A stretch of DNA of 42,712 nucleotides from the NCBI GenBank assembly GCA_002382495.1, contig DFXW01000030.1:1-42712 (forward strand). The letters run 5' to 3'. The stretch is from Flavobacterium sp. UBA4098 (GTDB lineage: Bacteria > Bacteroidota > Bacteroidia > Flavobacteriales > Flavobacteriaceae). Of the stretch, positions 7,852-17,053 are shown in pieces. How positions within the stretch are numbered: position 1 is the first letter of the stretch; each line of letters starts with the position of its first letter. The translations under genes were made by a program, and so were the position numbers. The notes under the pieces are model-generated. The model did not search any database, had not been told where the DNA came from, and was given only the letters and a program-made list of their open reading frames with translations.

Positions 7852-8655
7852 TTACTTTATGCGAAGTTTTTGCCCCACATAAAGTGCATTATCCAACATA
7901 TTATTTTTTTGTTTGATGTCTTCCAAACTCAAATTGAATTTTTTGGCAATTGAAAATAGTGTGTCTCCTTTTTGCACTTCGTATTCGCCTAGAGTTGAAC
8001 TATCCGCGATGGCTGTCGCTTCCATTTTCTTTTTGTTCAATGTAAATTTCTTGCCTAAAACCTGGCTGTCGTATTGGTACAACTCATAACGCTCTATGTA
8101 CGAAATTAATTTTTCTGGGTAATTAGGATCCGTAGCATAACCCGCTAATCGCAATCCTTTTGCCCAAGCTTCGTAATCGTCTTTGGGCAATTCGAACAAG
8201 CTTGCATAACGATTTCTTCCTGTTAAAAAAGTCGCGTGATCTTTAAAGGATTCAGCTGGATCATTGTATTTTCTAAAACATTCTTGTGCCGCATCATCAT
8301 CTTTCAAAACAGTTTCCCCAGTCCAATCGTTATGACATTTAATACCAAAATGATTATTGGCAGTAGCTGCTAAAGACCCTTTTCCTGCTCCCGATTCTAA
8401 AATTCCTTGTGCCAAAATAATACTAGCAGGAATACCGTAATTTTTCATATTACTCATCGCTACGTCTTTGTAATTAGCAATATAATCATTCACTGTTCCA
8501 TTGACAGCGATTGATTTTGTAGGCGTCGAACTTGTATTTCTTTTGTATTTACTGGAATTATATCTACTGTCTTTTTGAGTCACAATCACCGATTTCTTGG
8601 CGTGACATCCAACAAGCAGTAACAACACAAAAACGACTAGAATCTTTTTAATCAT
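7852..8655 (-). CDS. Glucosaminidase (GH73-type) lipoprotein with C-terminal LysM
   Basis: A 267-residue lipoprotein (lipobox LLVGC, Cys17). The central domain, about residues 60-195, shows the N-acetylglucosaminidase signature: GIPASIILAQGILESGAGKG, with catalytic Glu in LESG, then NNHFGIKC, FRKYNDPAESFKDHA and LRLAGYATDPNYPEKLISYIERY. A LysM peptidoglycan-binding repeat closes the protein (YEVQKGDTLFSIAKKFNLS to YVGQKLRIK). It likely cleaves GlcNAc-MurNAc bonds during wall remodelling. Its first 8 bp overlap the end of the upstream PLP-enzyme gene, so the two are translationally close. Confidence 0.9.
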   Translation of the reverse strand: MIKKILVVFVLLLLVGCHAKKSVIVTQKDSRYNSSKYKRNTSSTPTKSIAVNGTVNDYIANYKDVAMSNMKNYGIPASIILAQGILESGAGKGSLAATANNHFGIKCHNDWTGETVLKDDDAAQECFRKYNDPAESFKDHATFLTGRNRYASLFELPKDDYEAWAKGLRLAGYATDPNYPEKLISYIERYELYQYDSQVLGKKFTLNKKKMEATAIADSSTLGEYEVQKGDTLFSIAKKFNLSLEDIKQKNNMLDNALYVGQKLRIK

Positions 8656-9559
8656 GTGTATGAAGTATTAGTAAACCTTTATTTTTTAGTTTTAAATTCA
8701 TGCCTTGAATACCTTGCAATCCACCAGTATGAATTAATAAAATTTTGGCGTTTTCAGGAAAGTAATTTTTTGCAATCAAATCGACTATTCCAAAAACCAT
8801 TTTTCCAGTGTAAACTGGATCTAGGGGAATTTGAGTTTGTGCATAAAATCGATTGATCCAATCAATTAAATCATTAGTTACTTTTCCATAACCTCCAAAA
8901 TGATAATCGGTAATTAACTCCCAATTGTCCTGGCGCACAAAATTACGAATTTCATCTTGTAAAAAGTCACCTTTCAAGGCAGGAAATCCCAAAACTTTTT
9001 GATGAGGCAAAACACTATTAATTAATCCCGAAATAGTTCCTCCTGTCCCAATAGCACAAGCCACAAAATCAAAGGAAGCATCTTCTGGAGTCAAAATTTC
9101 TTCACAACCCTGTATCGCAAAGGCATTGGTTCCGCCTTCAGGAATTAAATAAAAGGCTCCGTATTGTTGTTGTAATTGTTCCAAAAAAGTCGCTTCTGTT
9201 TTTAAGCGATAGGTTTCTCTGGACACAAATTCGAATTGCATGCCACATTCTTGGGCAAATTTTAAAGTAGGATTGCTTTCTATTTTATCACCTAATTCGT
9301 CGCCGCGAATGATTCCAATAGTTTGAAAACCATTTTCTTTTCCTGCATACCCCACCGCGGCAATATGATTGGAATAGGCCCCTCCAAAAGTTAAAAGTGT
9401 GGATTGATTTTCGGCTTTTGCTTGCAACAAATTGTATTTTAATTTCCTGAATTTATTGCCCGAAACAAAAGGGTGTATCAAATCTTCTCTTTTGATAACA
9501 AGAGAGATACCCTTTGGCAAATTAATCGGAATCGCTTGATTCAAGGAATACGAAAACAA
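8648..9559 (-). CDS. PLP-dependent ACC deaminase / D-cysteine desulfhydrase family enzyme
   Basis: A 303-residue fold-type-II PLP enzyme. The PLP lysine lies in SGNKFRKLKYNLL (around residue 36), followed by TFGGAYSNHIAAVGYAG, PEGGTNAFAIQGCEEI, the phosphate-binding loop AIGTGGTISGL and IHTGGLQG near the C-terminus. The family includes 1-aminocyclopropane-1-carboxylate deaminase and D-cysteine desulfhydrase; Bacteroidetes members are mostly untested, so the substrate is open. No ATG lies near the expected start: the best starts are TTG 9559 or TTG 9544, the latter beginning at NQAIPINLP. The gene overlaps the next gene downstream by 8 bp. Confidence 0.85.
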   Translation of the reverse strand: MFSYSLNQAIPINLPKGISLVIKREDLIHPFVSGNKFRKLKYNLLQAKAENQSTLLTFGGAYSNHIAAVGYAGKENGFQTIGIIRGDELGDKIESNPTLKFAQECGMQFEFVSRETYRLKTEATFLEQLQQQYGAFYLIPEGGTNAFAIQGCEEILTPEDASFDFVACAIGTGGTISGLINSVLPHQKVLGFPALKGDFLQDEIRNFVRQDNWELITDYHFGGYGKVTNDLIDWINRFYAQTQIPLDPVYTGKMVFGIVDLIAKNYFPENAKILLIHTGGLQGIQGMNLKLKNKGLLILHTHD

Positions 9560-9604
9560 ATGTTAAATATTTAGTAAGGTATTACAACGGCCGCTTTTAA
9601 TTTC

Positions 9605-9612
9605 TAAATTTG
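9605..9612 (+). promoter_or_regulatory. -7 promoter box TAAATTTG
   Basis: The octamer matches TAnnTTTG and lies 33 bp before the ATG of the DUF5522 gene. The only upstream -33 candidate is weak. Confidence 0.4.
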
Positions 9613-9645
9613 TTTGCAAACCAATTACGGTTGTAATACGCATTT

Positions 9646-9825
9646 ATGGATAAGCAAAGTAATGAAAATAAATTAACAGCTGAGGAAGATTTCTACTATA
9701 CTCCCGAAGGTTATAAATGTTTTACCGAAAAATTCCATTTGAAACGCGGGTATTGTTGCAAAAGTGGTTGTCGACATTGTCCGTACGGATTTGATAAAAA
9801 GACCAATACCATTCGGAAAAAATAA
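9646..9825 (+). CDS. DUF5522 family small cysteine protein
   Basis: This 59-residue gene is too short for routine gene callers. It opens at ATG 9646 and reads YYTPEGYKCFTEKFHLKRGYCCKSGCRHCPYGFDKK before its stop. The signature GYCCxSGCRHCPYG (about residues 35-48) contains four closely spaced Cys plus His, which suggests a zinc or iron-sulphur site. The family is widespread in bacteria and in eukaryotes as a domain, without established function that I know of. It lies alone between the divergent desulfhydrase-family gene and the DUF4136 gene 61 bp downstream. Confidence 0.85.
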   Translation: MDKQSNENKLTAEEDFYYTPEGYKCFTEKFHLKRGYCCKSGCRHCPYGFDKKTNTIRKK

Positions 9826-9886
9826 ATTAAAGCCAACTCATTGTTTCCAAAAAAAATCAATTTTTAACAATTAAACTAGCACAATC

Positions 9887-10426
9887 ATGAAAGCAATTCA
9901 ATTTCTTTTCGCAGCCCTACTTTTGACCATGGTTTCTTGCGGTTCTATGGTAAGTGTCAATGCAGATTACGACAAAAAAGTCGATTTTTCAACTTACAAA
10001 ACCTTTGCCTATTATAAAACGGGTATTGACAAAGTTGAAATTTCCGATTTAGACAAACGCAGAATTCTACATGCCATTGACCAGCAAATGCTCGCCAAAG
10101 GCTTTACTAAAAGTGAAAACCCAGACATGCTTATCAATATTTTTACCAAATCACGCGAGCAAGTTAGCGTGAACCAATTCAATGCCGGTTGGGGATACGG
10201 ATGGGGATGGGGTTGGAATCCCTTTATGATGGGCGGTCAACAAACTACTGTTACTTCTTCCACAGAAGGCACCTTATACATTGATTTTATTGATGCTAAA
10301 AAGAAAGAAATGATTTGGCAAGGAGAAGGAACTGGAATCCTAACTAAAAACACCCATAAAAAAGAAGAACGAATCAACACATTCGTTACCAAAATTGTGG
10401 CGCAATACCCTCCTGTTACAAAATAA
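9887..10426 (+). CDS. DUF4136 family lipoprotein
   Basis: A 179-residue lipoprotein (lipobox TMVSC, Cys18). The DUF4136 pattern is clear: VNADYDKKVDFSTYKTFAYY near the mature N-terminus, DLDKRRILHAIDQQMLAKGFTKSENPDMLINIF in the middle, then a short GWGYGWGWGWNPF aromatic-glycine stretch, and GTLYIDFIDAKKKEMIWQGEGTG near the end. It is presumably anchored in the envelope; its function is unknown. It ends 12 bp before an intrinsic terminator and looks monocistronic. Confidence 0.88.
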   Translation: MKAIQFLFAALLLTMVSCGSMVSVNADYDKKVDFSTYKTFAYYKTGIDKVEISDLDKRRILHAIDQQMLAKGFTKSENPDMLINIFTKSREQVSVNQFNAGWGYGWGWGWNPFMMGGQQTTVTSSTEGTLYIDFIDAKKKEMIWQGEGTGILTKNTHKKEERINTFVTKIVAQYPPVTK

Positions 10427-10438
10427 TAAATCAAATAC

Positions 10439-10464
10439 AACCTCCTTTTTTAGGAGGTTTTTTT
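10439..10464 (+). terminator. Intrinsic terminator after the DUF4136 gene
   Basis: A 7-bp stem AACCTCC/GGAGGTT with a 7-nt loop is followed by seven or more T. Confidence 0.85.
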
Positions 10465-10498
10465 ATTAATACCACAACCAGATGTTGAAAACAATTCG

Positions 10499-10506
10499 TA
10501 TTTTTG
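10499..10506 (+). promoter_or_regulatory. -7 promoter box TATTTTTG for ilvA
   Basis: The octamer matches TAnnTTTG and lies 18 bp before the ilvA ATG. Confidence 0.4.
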
Positions 10507-10524
10507 AATTAAAATTAATAAAAT

Positions 10525-11769
10525 ATGAATCTTTTTAAGGAAGCCATAATTGCTAAGGATCAGTTGAAAGGAGTTGTTTCTCCAACACCATTAACTGAAA
10601 ATACCAATCTTTCAAATGAATTTGACTGTACTATTTTATTAAAAAGAGAAGATTTGCATATTGTGCGATCTTACAAAATACGCGGAGCTTATAACAAAAT
10701 AAGTTCGCTAACCGCAACCGAAAAACAACAAGGAATTGTATGTGCAAGTGCAGGAAATCATGCTCAGGGTGTTGCTTTTTCTTGTAATTTATTACAAATA
10801 AAAGGCAAAATCTACATGCCTAAAACCACCCCAAAACAAAAAATAAAACAGGTTCAATTGTTCGGAAAATCCTTTGTGGAAATTGAATTAATTGGAGATA
10901 CGTTTGACGACGCTTACGCCCAAGCTGTTGCCGATGCAAAAGCGAATAACAAAATATTCATTCACCCCTTTGACGATGCTAAAGTAATTGCGGGTCAAGC
11001 CACAGTAGGTTTAGAAATTCTAGAATCACACCAACAACCTATTGATTATATTTTTGTCCCAATTGGCGGAGGCGGATTATCAGCAGGATTATCGACTGTA
11101 TTCAAAGAATTGAGTCCCAATACTAAAATTATAGGTGTAGAACCAGAAGGCGCACCGACTATGAAAACAGCTATAGCTGCTGGCAATAATGCGCCGCTAG
11201 CCTCAATTGATAAATTTGTGGATGGTGCTGCTGTAAAACAAGTGGGCAACCTGACTTTTGAAATTTGCAAACAGTACTTAAGCGATATTATACTAGTTCC
11301 AGAAGGAAAAGTGTGTACAACAATTTTACGTTTGTACAATGAAGAAGCTATGGTAGTTGAACCAGCTGGCGCTTTAACTATTGCTGCTTTGGATTTTTAT
11401 AAAGACAAAATCAAAGGTAAAAATGTAGTGTGTATTGTCAGTGGAAGTAATAATGATATTGAACGTACAGCCGAAATTAAAGAACGCTCTCTTTTATATG
11501 AGGGATTGATGCATTACTTTATCATTCAATTTCCGCAAAGACCGGGTTCGTTAAAAGAATTTGTCAACGAAATTTTAGGACCAGAAGACGATATTACCTA
11601 TTTCCAATTTACCAAAAAGAACAATAGAGAATCAGCTCCTGTGGTCGTAGGTTTGGAATTGAAAAACAAAAATGACATTCACGCCATTAAGACAAAAATG
11701 ACAGAACGCGGTTTTCAATACAACTACATCAACGAAAAGCAAGATTTATTCAATCAGTTAATTGGCTAA
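10525..11769 (+). CDS. ilvA: Threonine dehydratase (threonine ammonia-lyase)
   Basis: A 414-residue fold-type-II PLP enzyme that deaminates threonine to 2-oxobutanoate, the first step of isoleucine synthesis. The PLP lysine lies in RSYKIRGAYNK (Lys51). Other marks are CASAGNHAQGVAF (substrate loop), the PLP-phosphate loop PIGGGGLSAGL and CIVSGSNND. The last 90 residues form an ACT-like domain (YFIIQFPQRPGSLKEFVNEIL), so isoleucine feedback control is likely. The length fits the short single-ACT form common in Bacteroidetes and Firmicutes. Its stop codon abuts the stop of the convergent GSCFA gene with no base between them. Confidence 0.95.
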   Translation: MNLFKEAIIAKDQLKGVVSPTPLTENTNLSNEFDCTILLKREDLHIVRSYKIRGAYNKISSLTATEKQQGIVCASAGNHAQGVAFSCNLLQIKGKIYMPKTTPKQKIKQVQLFGKSFVEIELIGDTFDDAYAQAVADAKANNKIFIHPFDDAKVIAGQATVGLEILESHQQPIDYIFVPIGGGGLSAGLSTVFKELSPNTKIIGVEPEGAPTMKTAIAAGNNAPLASIDKFVDGAAVKQVGNLTFEICKQYLSDIILVPEGKVCTTILRLYNEEAMVVEPAGALTIAALDFYKDKIKGKNVVCIVSGSNNDIERTAEIKERSLLYEGLMHYFIIQFPQRPGSLKEFVNEILGPEDDITYFQFTKKNNRESAPVVVGLELKNKNDIHAIKTKMTERGFQYNYINEKQDLFNQLIG

Positions 11770-12723
11770 CTAAAACTTCATAAAGGGATACCTTTCTTGT
11801 AATTTCGAGATCTTCTCTTGCAATTTAGATTGGAATTTTTGGTGACTTTCAGCCAAAGGATTGAAAGGTTTGTGCAACAAACTTTTCTGAATAGCCTCCA
11901 CCTCATCTAAGGTTGACCATACCGTTTCCGAAATGGAACTAGCTCTAAATCGTTGCCAGATATATTCAATAGCCATCGAACTTGGGTGCAATAAATCGTC
12001 TCCATAAAAACGATAATCTCGCAATTCATCCATTACAATTTCATATGCCGGAAAGTAATTGGCTTTGTCTAACAAATGATTCGAAAGTAAATTTTGCAAA
12101 GCGGTAATCAAATGCGCTTTACTACGTTGATTTTCAACAAAACCATCTTTAATGTGTCGCACGGGAGAGAGTGTGAATACGAATGAACAATTGGGATTTA
12201 CCTTTCGAATCGCATCAACGGTATTTTGAATTGCTGCTTCAATCGTGGCAACTGATAGCAAATGCTTGTCAAAATGAGATTGTGGCATTTTATGGCAATT
12301 CGCCACGACAGTGCCACTATTTTTTTCTTGGTACACCCAAGAAGTACCGTAGGTAATTAAAATGTGCGTAGCAGTCTTTATTTTTTGATAGGTGAATTCT
12401 AAACTTGTATTCAAACTATCCAGCAATTCTTGTTGATTAGCCGAACTCAAATCAGAATGTACTTCGTAACAATGAAACCGTTCGTTTTGAAAAAAGACGT
12501 CTTCTTCGGTAAATTTCTTTTGATTTATGGTTCGAACGATTAATTTTTCGATAGAAACAGGATTAAAAATGATCCCAAATGGATTGGTCGTATTTTTAAA
12601 TTTAAAATAATCCAATCGCTCACCCATGTTCACAGCAAAACAGGAACCTATCGTTATTATTTCCGATGAGAAATCCACACAATGCATAGATTTAGTAATG
12701 CTAACAGGGGTAGTAAAGTTCAT
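11770..12723 (-). CDS. GSCFA domain protein
   Basis: The family is named after the motif seen here, IITIGSCFAVNMGERL, near the N-terminus. The protein has 317 residues from ATG 12723; an upstream in-frame start at 12741 adds six residues but sits close to the promoter box. Further family-like segments are TNPFGIIFNPVSIEKL, ITYGTSWVY, NCHKMPQSHFDKHLLS, FVFTLSPVRHIKDGF, NYFPAYEIVMDELRDYRFYGDDLLHPS. The fold is probably SGNH-hydrolase-like, and the GDDLLHPS block resembles the catalytic Asp-His region of such enzymes. The substrate is unknown. The gene converges on ilvA without a terminator between them. Confidence 0.88.
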   Translation of the reverse strand: MNFTTPVSITKSMHCVDFSSEIITIGSCFAVNMGERLDYFKFKNTTNPFGIIFNPVSIEKLIVRTINQKKFTEEDVFFQNERFHCYEVHSDLSSANQQELLDSLNTSLEFTYQKIKTATHILITYGTSWVYQEKNSGTVVANCHKMPQSHFDKHLLSVATIEAAIQNTVDAIRKVNPNCSFVFTLSPVRHIKDGFVENQRSKAHLITALQNLLSNHLLDKANYFPAYEIVMDELRDYRFYGDDLLHPSSMAIEYIWQRFRASSISETVWSTLDEVEAIQKSLLHKPFNPLAESHQKFQSKLQEKISKLQERYPFMKF

Positions 12724-12740
12724 ACAATTTTTTTTCAACA

Positions 12741-12748
12741 CAAAAATA
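12741..12748 (-). promoter_or_regulatory. -7 promoter box TATTTTTG for the GSCFA gene
   Basis: Read leftward, the octamer matches TAnnTTTG and ends 17 bp before ATG 12723. It favours this start over the one at 12741, which would overlap the box. Confidence 0.4.
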
Positions 12749-12826
12749 TCGAATTATATATGAAATACAATTTTTAAATTGATATCAAAATTGATAGTTT
12801 TACGTTATATTAGAATACAAAATGAA

Positions 12827-13216
12827 ATGACAAAGCTAAATGCAATAGGAATCTTAGTATCATTTTTAGGATGTATATTAGAATGGCCACCTAACAACTC
12901 TTACTATGTATTTCAGCTTGAATATCAATTGCTTTTTGAAACGAAAGGCATTCTAAAATCATTAGTTCACCCAGTACTTCTTGCGGGAATTTTTGGTCAT
13001 TTTAGTATGATATATACTATCATTTCAAAAAACCCAAAACAATGGATTGAACTAAGCGGTTCGATCTTACTTAGTGCATTAGTGGCATTGTTCTTACTCT
13101 CTGGACTATTTTCAAAAAATAGTAAAATGATACTGTCTACCCTTCCATTTATTTTGATAAGCAGCAATTACTATTATCATTTATACAAAACAAAAAACTC
13201 AAAATCAATTGATTGA
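12827..13216 (+). CDS. Small integral membrane protein, function unknown
   Basis: A 129-residue protein from ATG 12827; a TTG 48 bp upstream in frame is less likely. Four hydrophobic segments are apparent: about residues 5-19 (IGILVSFLGCILEW), 45-62 (VLLAGIFGHFSMIYTII), 72-92 (LSGSILLSALVALFLLSGLF) and 99-110 (STLPFILISS). A charged tail (KTKNSKSID) follows. I do not recognise a family. The last codons and the stop lie inside a terminator hairpin shared with the convergent alaS. Confidence 0.65.
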   Translation: MTKLNAIGILVSFLGCILEWPPNNSYYVFQLEYQLLFETKGILKSLVHPVLLAGIFGHFSMIYTIISKNPKQWIELSGSILLSALVALFLLSGLFSKNSKMILSTLPFILISSNYYYHLYKTKNSKSID

Positions 13217-13229
13217 TTTTGAGTTTTTT
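13192..13229. terminator. Bidirectional terminator overlapping a stop codon
   Basis: Perfect 16-bp arms (AAAAAACTCAAAATCA and its complement) with a 6-nt loop carry an A-run on one side and a T-run on the other. The TGA of the membrane-protein gene lies in the right arm. It serves alaS in the other direction. Confidence 0.88.
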
Positions 13230-13260
13230 TATTTTTAGCTAATGTTTTATTAAGCTCTTC

Positions 13261-15900
13261 TTAATTATTTATAAAGTCAATTGCTTTTGCTAAAGCTTCA
13301 GGAATTCCAGCTACATTTTTACCACCAGCAGTAGCAAAGAACGGCTGTCCTCCTCCTCCACCTTGAATGTACTTCCCAAGCTCACGAACCACTTGTCCGG
13401 CATTAAGATTTTTAGACGCTACTAATTCTTTAGAAATATAGCACGTTAACATCGGTTTGTCTTCTTCGGCAGTAGCCAAAACTAAAAACAAATTAGTCCC
13501 TAAATTTCCTAACTCATAGGCTAAATCTTTAGCACCTTCTGGATTCAAATCTACTTGAGTAGCCAAGAATTGAACGCCATTTACTTCTTGTATTTGAGAA
13601 GCTAAACTCGCTTTCAAATGCTTCACTTTGTCTTTCATCAAAGCCTCGATTTGCTTTGCCAACTTAGCGTTATCCTCTTGCAAATTATGAACCGCTTTCA
13701 AAATATCTTGCGGATTTTTCAAAGCACCTTTGATCTCATTTAATGTATTTTCATACGAAGCGAAATGCGCTTTTACCGCCTCACTTGTAATCGCTTCGAT
13801 ACGACGAATCCCCGCCGCAACAGCACCTTCAGATACAATTTTAAAATGCCAAATTTCAGCTGTGTTGTTTACGTGAATTCCACCGCACAATTCCATACTG
13901 TCGCCAAATTTAATCGCACGAACGTTATCGCCATATTTTTCACCAAATAAAGCCATCGCACCTTCGTCAAGAGCTTGTTGAATTGGAATACTACGTCTTT
14001 CAATTAATGGCAATTGCTCTTGAATTCGAGCGTTGACAAAATTTTCTACCGCCTCTAATTCTTCGTCGGTCATTTTAGAAAAATGCGAAAAGTCAAATCG
14101 CAAGTAATTTGGGTTTACCAACGATCCTTTTTGCTCCACATGCGTTCCTAAAATACTTCTCAACGCTTGATGCATCAAGTGAGTAGCGGAGTGATTACGA
14201 GACGATAAGGTTCTTAAATCAGTATTTACTTTTGCCACAAAGCCAGCTGTTACATTTTCAGGTAATTGCTTCGCCAAATGCAAAATCAAATTATTTTCTT
14301 TTTTAGTGTCAATGATTTCAATAGTTTCATTCGCCGAAACTAAAGTTCCTTTGTCTCCTACTTGTCCACCACCTTCTGGATAGAAAGGTGTGCTGTCTAA
14401 AACGATTTGGTACAAAACCCCATCCTTTTTACTATCTACTTTTCTAATTCTAGAAATTTTAACTTCATTTTCAGTTTGGTCATACCCCACAAATTTTTCC
14501 ACATTTCCAGGAATCAAAACCGACCAATCTTCAGTAGACACTTCAGAAGCAGCACGCGAACGTGATTTTTGTTCCTGCATCGCTTTTTCAAAACCAGCTT
14601 CATCTAATTGGTAGCCTCTTTCTCTTAAAATCAAAGCCGTTAAGTCAATTGGGAAACCAAAGGTATCGTACAATTCAAATGCTTTTTCTCCTGAAATTTC
14701 AGTTCCAGTAGTTTGATTCATCACATTTTCTAACAATTGCAATCCTTGATCCAAGGTTCTTAAGAAAGAAGCTTCCTCTTCACGAATCACATTGGTTACC
14801 AAAGTTTGTTGTGACTTAATTTCAGGAAAAAATTCACTCATTTGGTTCGACAACACCGCTACCAATTCATAAATAAATGGTTCTTTGGTATTCAAGAAGG
14901 TAAATCCGTAACGGATAGCACGACGCAAGATTCGGCGAATTACATATCCTGCTCCGGTATTCGATGGCAATTGACCATCTGCAATCGCGAAAGCTACTGC
15001 ACGAACGTGATCGGCCACTACACGAATAGCAATGTTCGTTTTATTTTGTTCTTCAGAAATGTTTTGTATTTCGTTTGAAGTATATTTCAAACCAGTGATT
15101 TGTTCCACTTTTTCAATTAGTGGAGTAAACACATCGGTATCGTAATTCGAAGTTTTTCCTTGCAAAGCCATACACAAACGCTCAAAACCCATTCCGGTAT
15201 CCACGTGTTGTGCTGGTAGTTTTTCTAGAGAACCATCTGCTTTACGGTTGAATTCCATAAATACATTGTTCCAAATTTCTACCACTTGCGGATGGTCGTT
15301 GTTCACCAAGCTTTTACCCGAAACCAAGGCTTTTTCTGCATCTGAGCGTAAATCCACGTGGATTTCAGAACAAGGTCCGCAAGGTCCTTGGTCACCCATT
15401 TCCCAGAAATTATCTTTTTTATTTCCTAAAATGATACGGTCTTCATCGATCAACTCTTTCCATAAATCCCAAGCTTCTTGGTCAAAAGGTACATTTTCGT
15501 CAGGATTTCCTTCAAAAACAGAAACGTACAAGTTTTCTTTTGGAATTTTATAAACTTCGGTCAATAATTCCCAAGCCCAGTTGATGGCATCTTTTTTGAA
15601 ATAATCGCCAAAAGACCAGTTACCCAACATTTCGAACATGGTGTGGTGATAAGTATCAAAACCTACATCCTCTAAATCATTATGTTTACCTGAAACACGA
15701 AGACATTTTTGCGTATCGGCAATTCGTTGGCTTTTCGGCGTTCCGTTACCTAAAAAATATTCTTTAAACTGCGCCATTCCTGAATTGTTAAACATCAGGG
15801 TTGGGTCGTCTTTTAGAACGATAGGTGCCGAAGGAACGATCAAGTGTCCTTTGCTTTGAAAAAAGTCCAAAAATTGTTTACGTACGTCTTGTGATTTCAT
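13261..15900 (-). CDS. alaS: Alanyl-tRNA synthetase
   Basis: An 879-residue class-II synthetase that charges tRNA-Ala. The N-terminal catalytic core carries FLDFFQSKGH, FNNSGMAQFKEYFLG and TYHHTMFEMLGNWSFGDYFKK. An editing domain follows with RNHSATHLMHQALR and CGGIH, the zinc-binding His/Cys motifs that hydrolyse Ser- or Gly-tRNA-Ala. The C-terminal C-Ala domain ends with GKYIQGGGGGQPFFATAGG. The length is canonical. It is monocistronic and divergent from the M23 peptidase gene across 175 bp. Confidence 0.98.
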   Translation of the reverse strand: MKSQDVRKQFLDFFQSKGHLIVPSAPIVLKDDPTLMFNNSGMAQFKEYFLGNGTPKSQRIADTQKCLRVSGKHNDLEDVGFDTYHHTMFEMLGNWSFGDYFKKDAINWAWELLTEVYKIPKENLYVSVFEGNPDENVPFDQEAWDLWKELIDEDRIILGNKKDNFWEMGDQGPCGPCSEIHVDLRSDAEKALVSGKSLVNNDHPQVVEIWNNVFMEFNRKADGSLEKLPAQHVDTGMGFERLCMALQGKTSNYDTDVFTPLIEKVEQITGLKYTSNEIQNISEEQNKTNIAIRVVADHVRAVAFAIADGQLPSNTGAGYVIRRILRRAIRYGFTFLNTKEPFIYELVAVLSNQMSEFFPEIKSQQTLVTNVIREEEASFLRTLDQGLQLLENVMNQTTGTEISGEKAFELYDTFGFPIDLTALILRERGYQLDEAGFEKAMQEQKSRSRAASEVSTEDWSVLIPGNVEKFVGYDQTENEVKISRIRKVDSKKDGVLYQIVLDSTPFYPEGGGQVGDKGTLVSANETIEIIDTKKENNLILHLAKQLPENVTAGFVAKVNTDLRTLSSRNHSATHLMHQALRSILGTHVEQKGSLVNPNYLRFDFSHFSKMTDEELEAVENFVNARIQEQLPLIERRSIPIQQALDEGAMALFGEKYGDNVRAIKFGDSMELCGGIHVNNTAEIWHFKIVSEGAVAAGIRRIEAITSEAVKAHFASYENTLNEIKGALKNPQDILKAVHNLQEDNAKLAKQIEALMKDKVKHLKASLASQIQEVNGVQFLATQVDLNPEGAKDLAYELGNLGTNLFLVLATAEEDKPMLTCYISKELVASKNLNAGQVVRELGKYIQGGGGGQPFFATAGGKNVAGIPEALAKAIDFINN

Positions 15901-16075
15901 TTGTAGTGTTTATTCGATTATTAGGTGAAAGCTTCAATCGGTTTTCGAATACACGAAGAACCAAATCTACACCTACACTTTTTTTATTCTCAAAAAAGCA
16001 GCGAACCAATGAAACATTTATTAAATTTGTTCGACTAACTTTTTTGCGAAGTGCAAAAATAGGGTATTTTAAAAT

Positions 16076-17053
16076 ATGTCGAAAGTAAAATATTATTACG
16101 ATTCTGAAAATCTGGCGTATCGAAAAATAAAAACTAAAAAAACAACGAAATTTGGTTTCGTTTTCTTGTTTTTATTGGCTTCTGCCTTATTTGGTTTTCT
16201 AAGTTTCGTGATTTTATTAAATACTCCGTATTTTGAAACTCCAAAAGACCGGTTACAAGCACGTGAAATTGACAATTTGAAATTGCATTATGCCATTTTA
16301 AATAAAAAAATAGACGAATTAAATGCTGTTACAGCAGCAATAGAAGATCGTGACAACAATTTGTATCGAACCTATTTTAATACCGCTCCAATTTCTGATG
16401 AAGAAAGAAAAGCAGGTTTTAAAACCAAAAATAGGTATGCCGAATTAGAAGGTTTTGACAATGCCGAATTGGTAAAAAACACCACTAAAAGAGTGGATGT
16501 GTTGAGTAAAGAATTGGCTATTCAATCCCAATCGTTGGATGAAATATTGAAATTGGCGAAAGCAAAAGACAATTTACTGAGTGCGATTCCGGCCATTCAG
16601 CCGGTGAAAAATGAAAATTTAAGACGCATGGCATCTGGTTTTGGGTACCGTTCGGATCCGTTTACTAAAGCACGAAAAATGCACGAAGGAATGGATTTTA
16701 CTGCCAAAACTGGAACCCCAATTTATGCCACGGGCGATGGTATAATTGTCAGAGCTGACAATACGGCATCGGGATTTGGGAATCATATTGTGATTCGACA
16801 TGGATATGGATACGAAACTTTGTATGCGCATTTGAGTAAATACAAAGCCCGCAAGGGACAACGAATTAAAAGAGGGGATATCATTGGATATGTAGGAAGT
16901 ACTGGGCGATCGGAAGCTCCTCATTTACATTATGAAGTTCATCAAAATAATAGAGCTGTGAATCCGCTTAATTTTTATTACGGAAACATCTCAGCAGTGG
17001 AATATGTGGCCATTTCAAAACTGGCGAATCAAGAAAATCAATCATTAGACTAA
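16076..17053 (+). CDS. M23 family membrane-anchored metallopeptidase
   Basis: A 325-residue protein with one N-terminal transmembrane helix (about 26-50), then a coiled-coil-rich periplasmic part (residues 60-180, including DNLKLHYAILNKKIDELNAV). A C-terminal LytM/M23 domain follows: GFGYRSDPF, MHEGMDFTAKTGTPIYA, with His and Asp as zinc ligands, and HLHYEVH, which supplies the remaining zinc ligand and active-site His. All key residues are present, so it is likely an active endopeptidase cutting peptidoglycan cross-links. Its TAA overlaps the ATG of the next gene by one base, so the two are translationally coupled. Confidence 0.93.
   Translation: MSKVKYYYDSENLAYRKIKTKKTTKFGFVFLFLLASALFGFLSFVILLNTPYFETPKDRLQAREIDNLKLHYAILNKKIDELNAVTAAIEDRDNNLYRTYFNTAPISDEERKAGFKTKNRYAELEGFDNAELVKNTTKRVDVLSKELAIQSQSLDEILKLAKAKDNLLSAIPAIQPVKNENLRRMASGFGYRSDPFTKARKMHEGMDFTAKTGTPIYATGDGIIVRADNTASGFGNHIVIRHGYGYETLYAHLSKYKARKGQRIKRGDIIGYVGSTGRSEAPHLHYEVHQNNRAVNPLNFYYGNISAVEYVAISKLANQENQSLD

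Noticed and set aside
16041..16059. Inverted repeat TTTTTGC-N5-GCAAAAA before the M23 peptidase gene
   Set aside because: It is short and A/T-dominated and may be a chance pairing in a promoter region; no evidence for a specific function.
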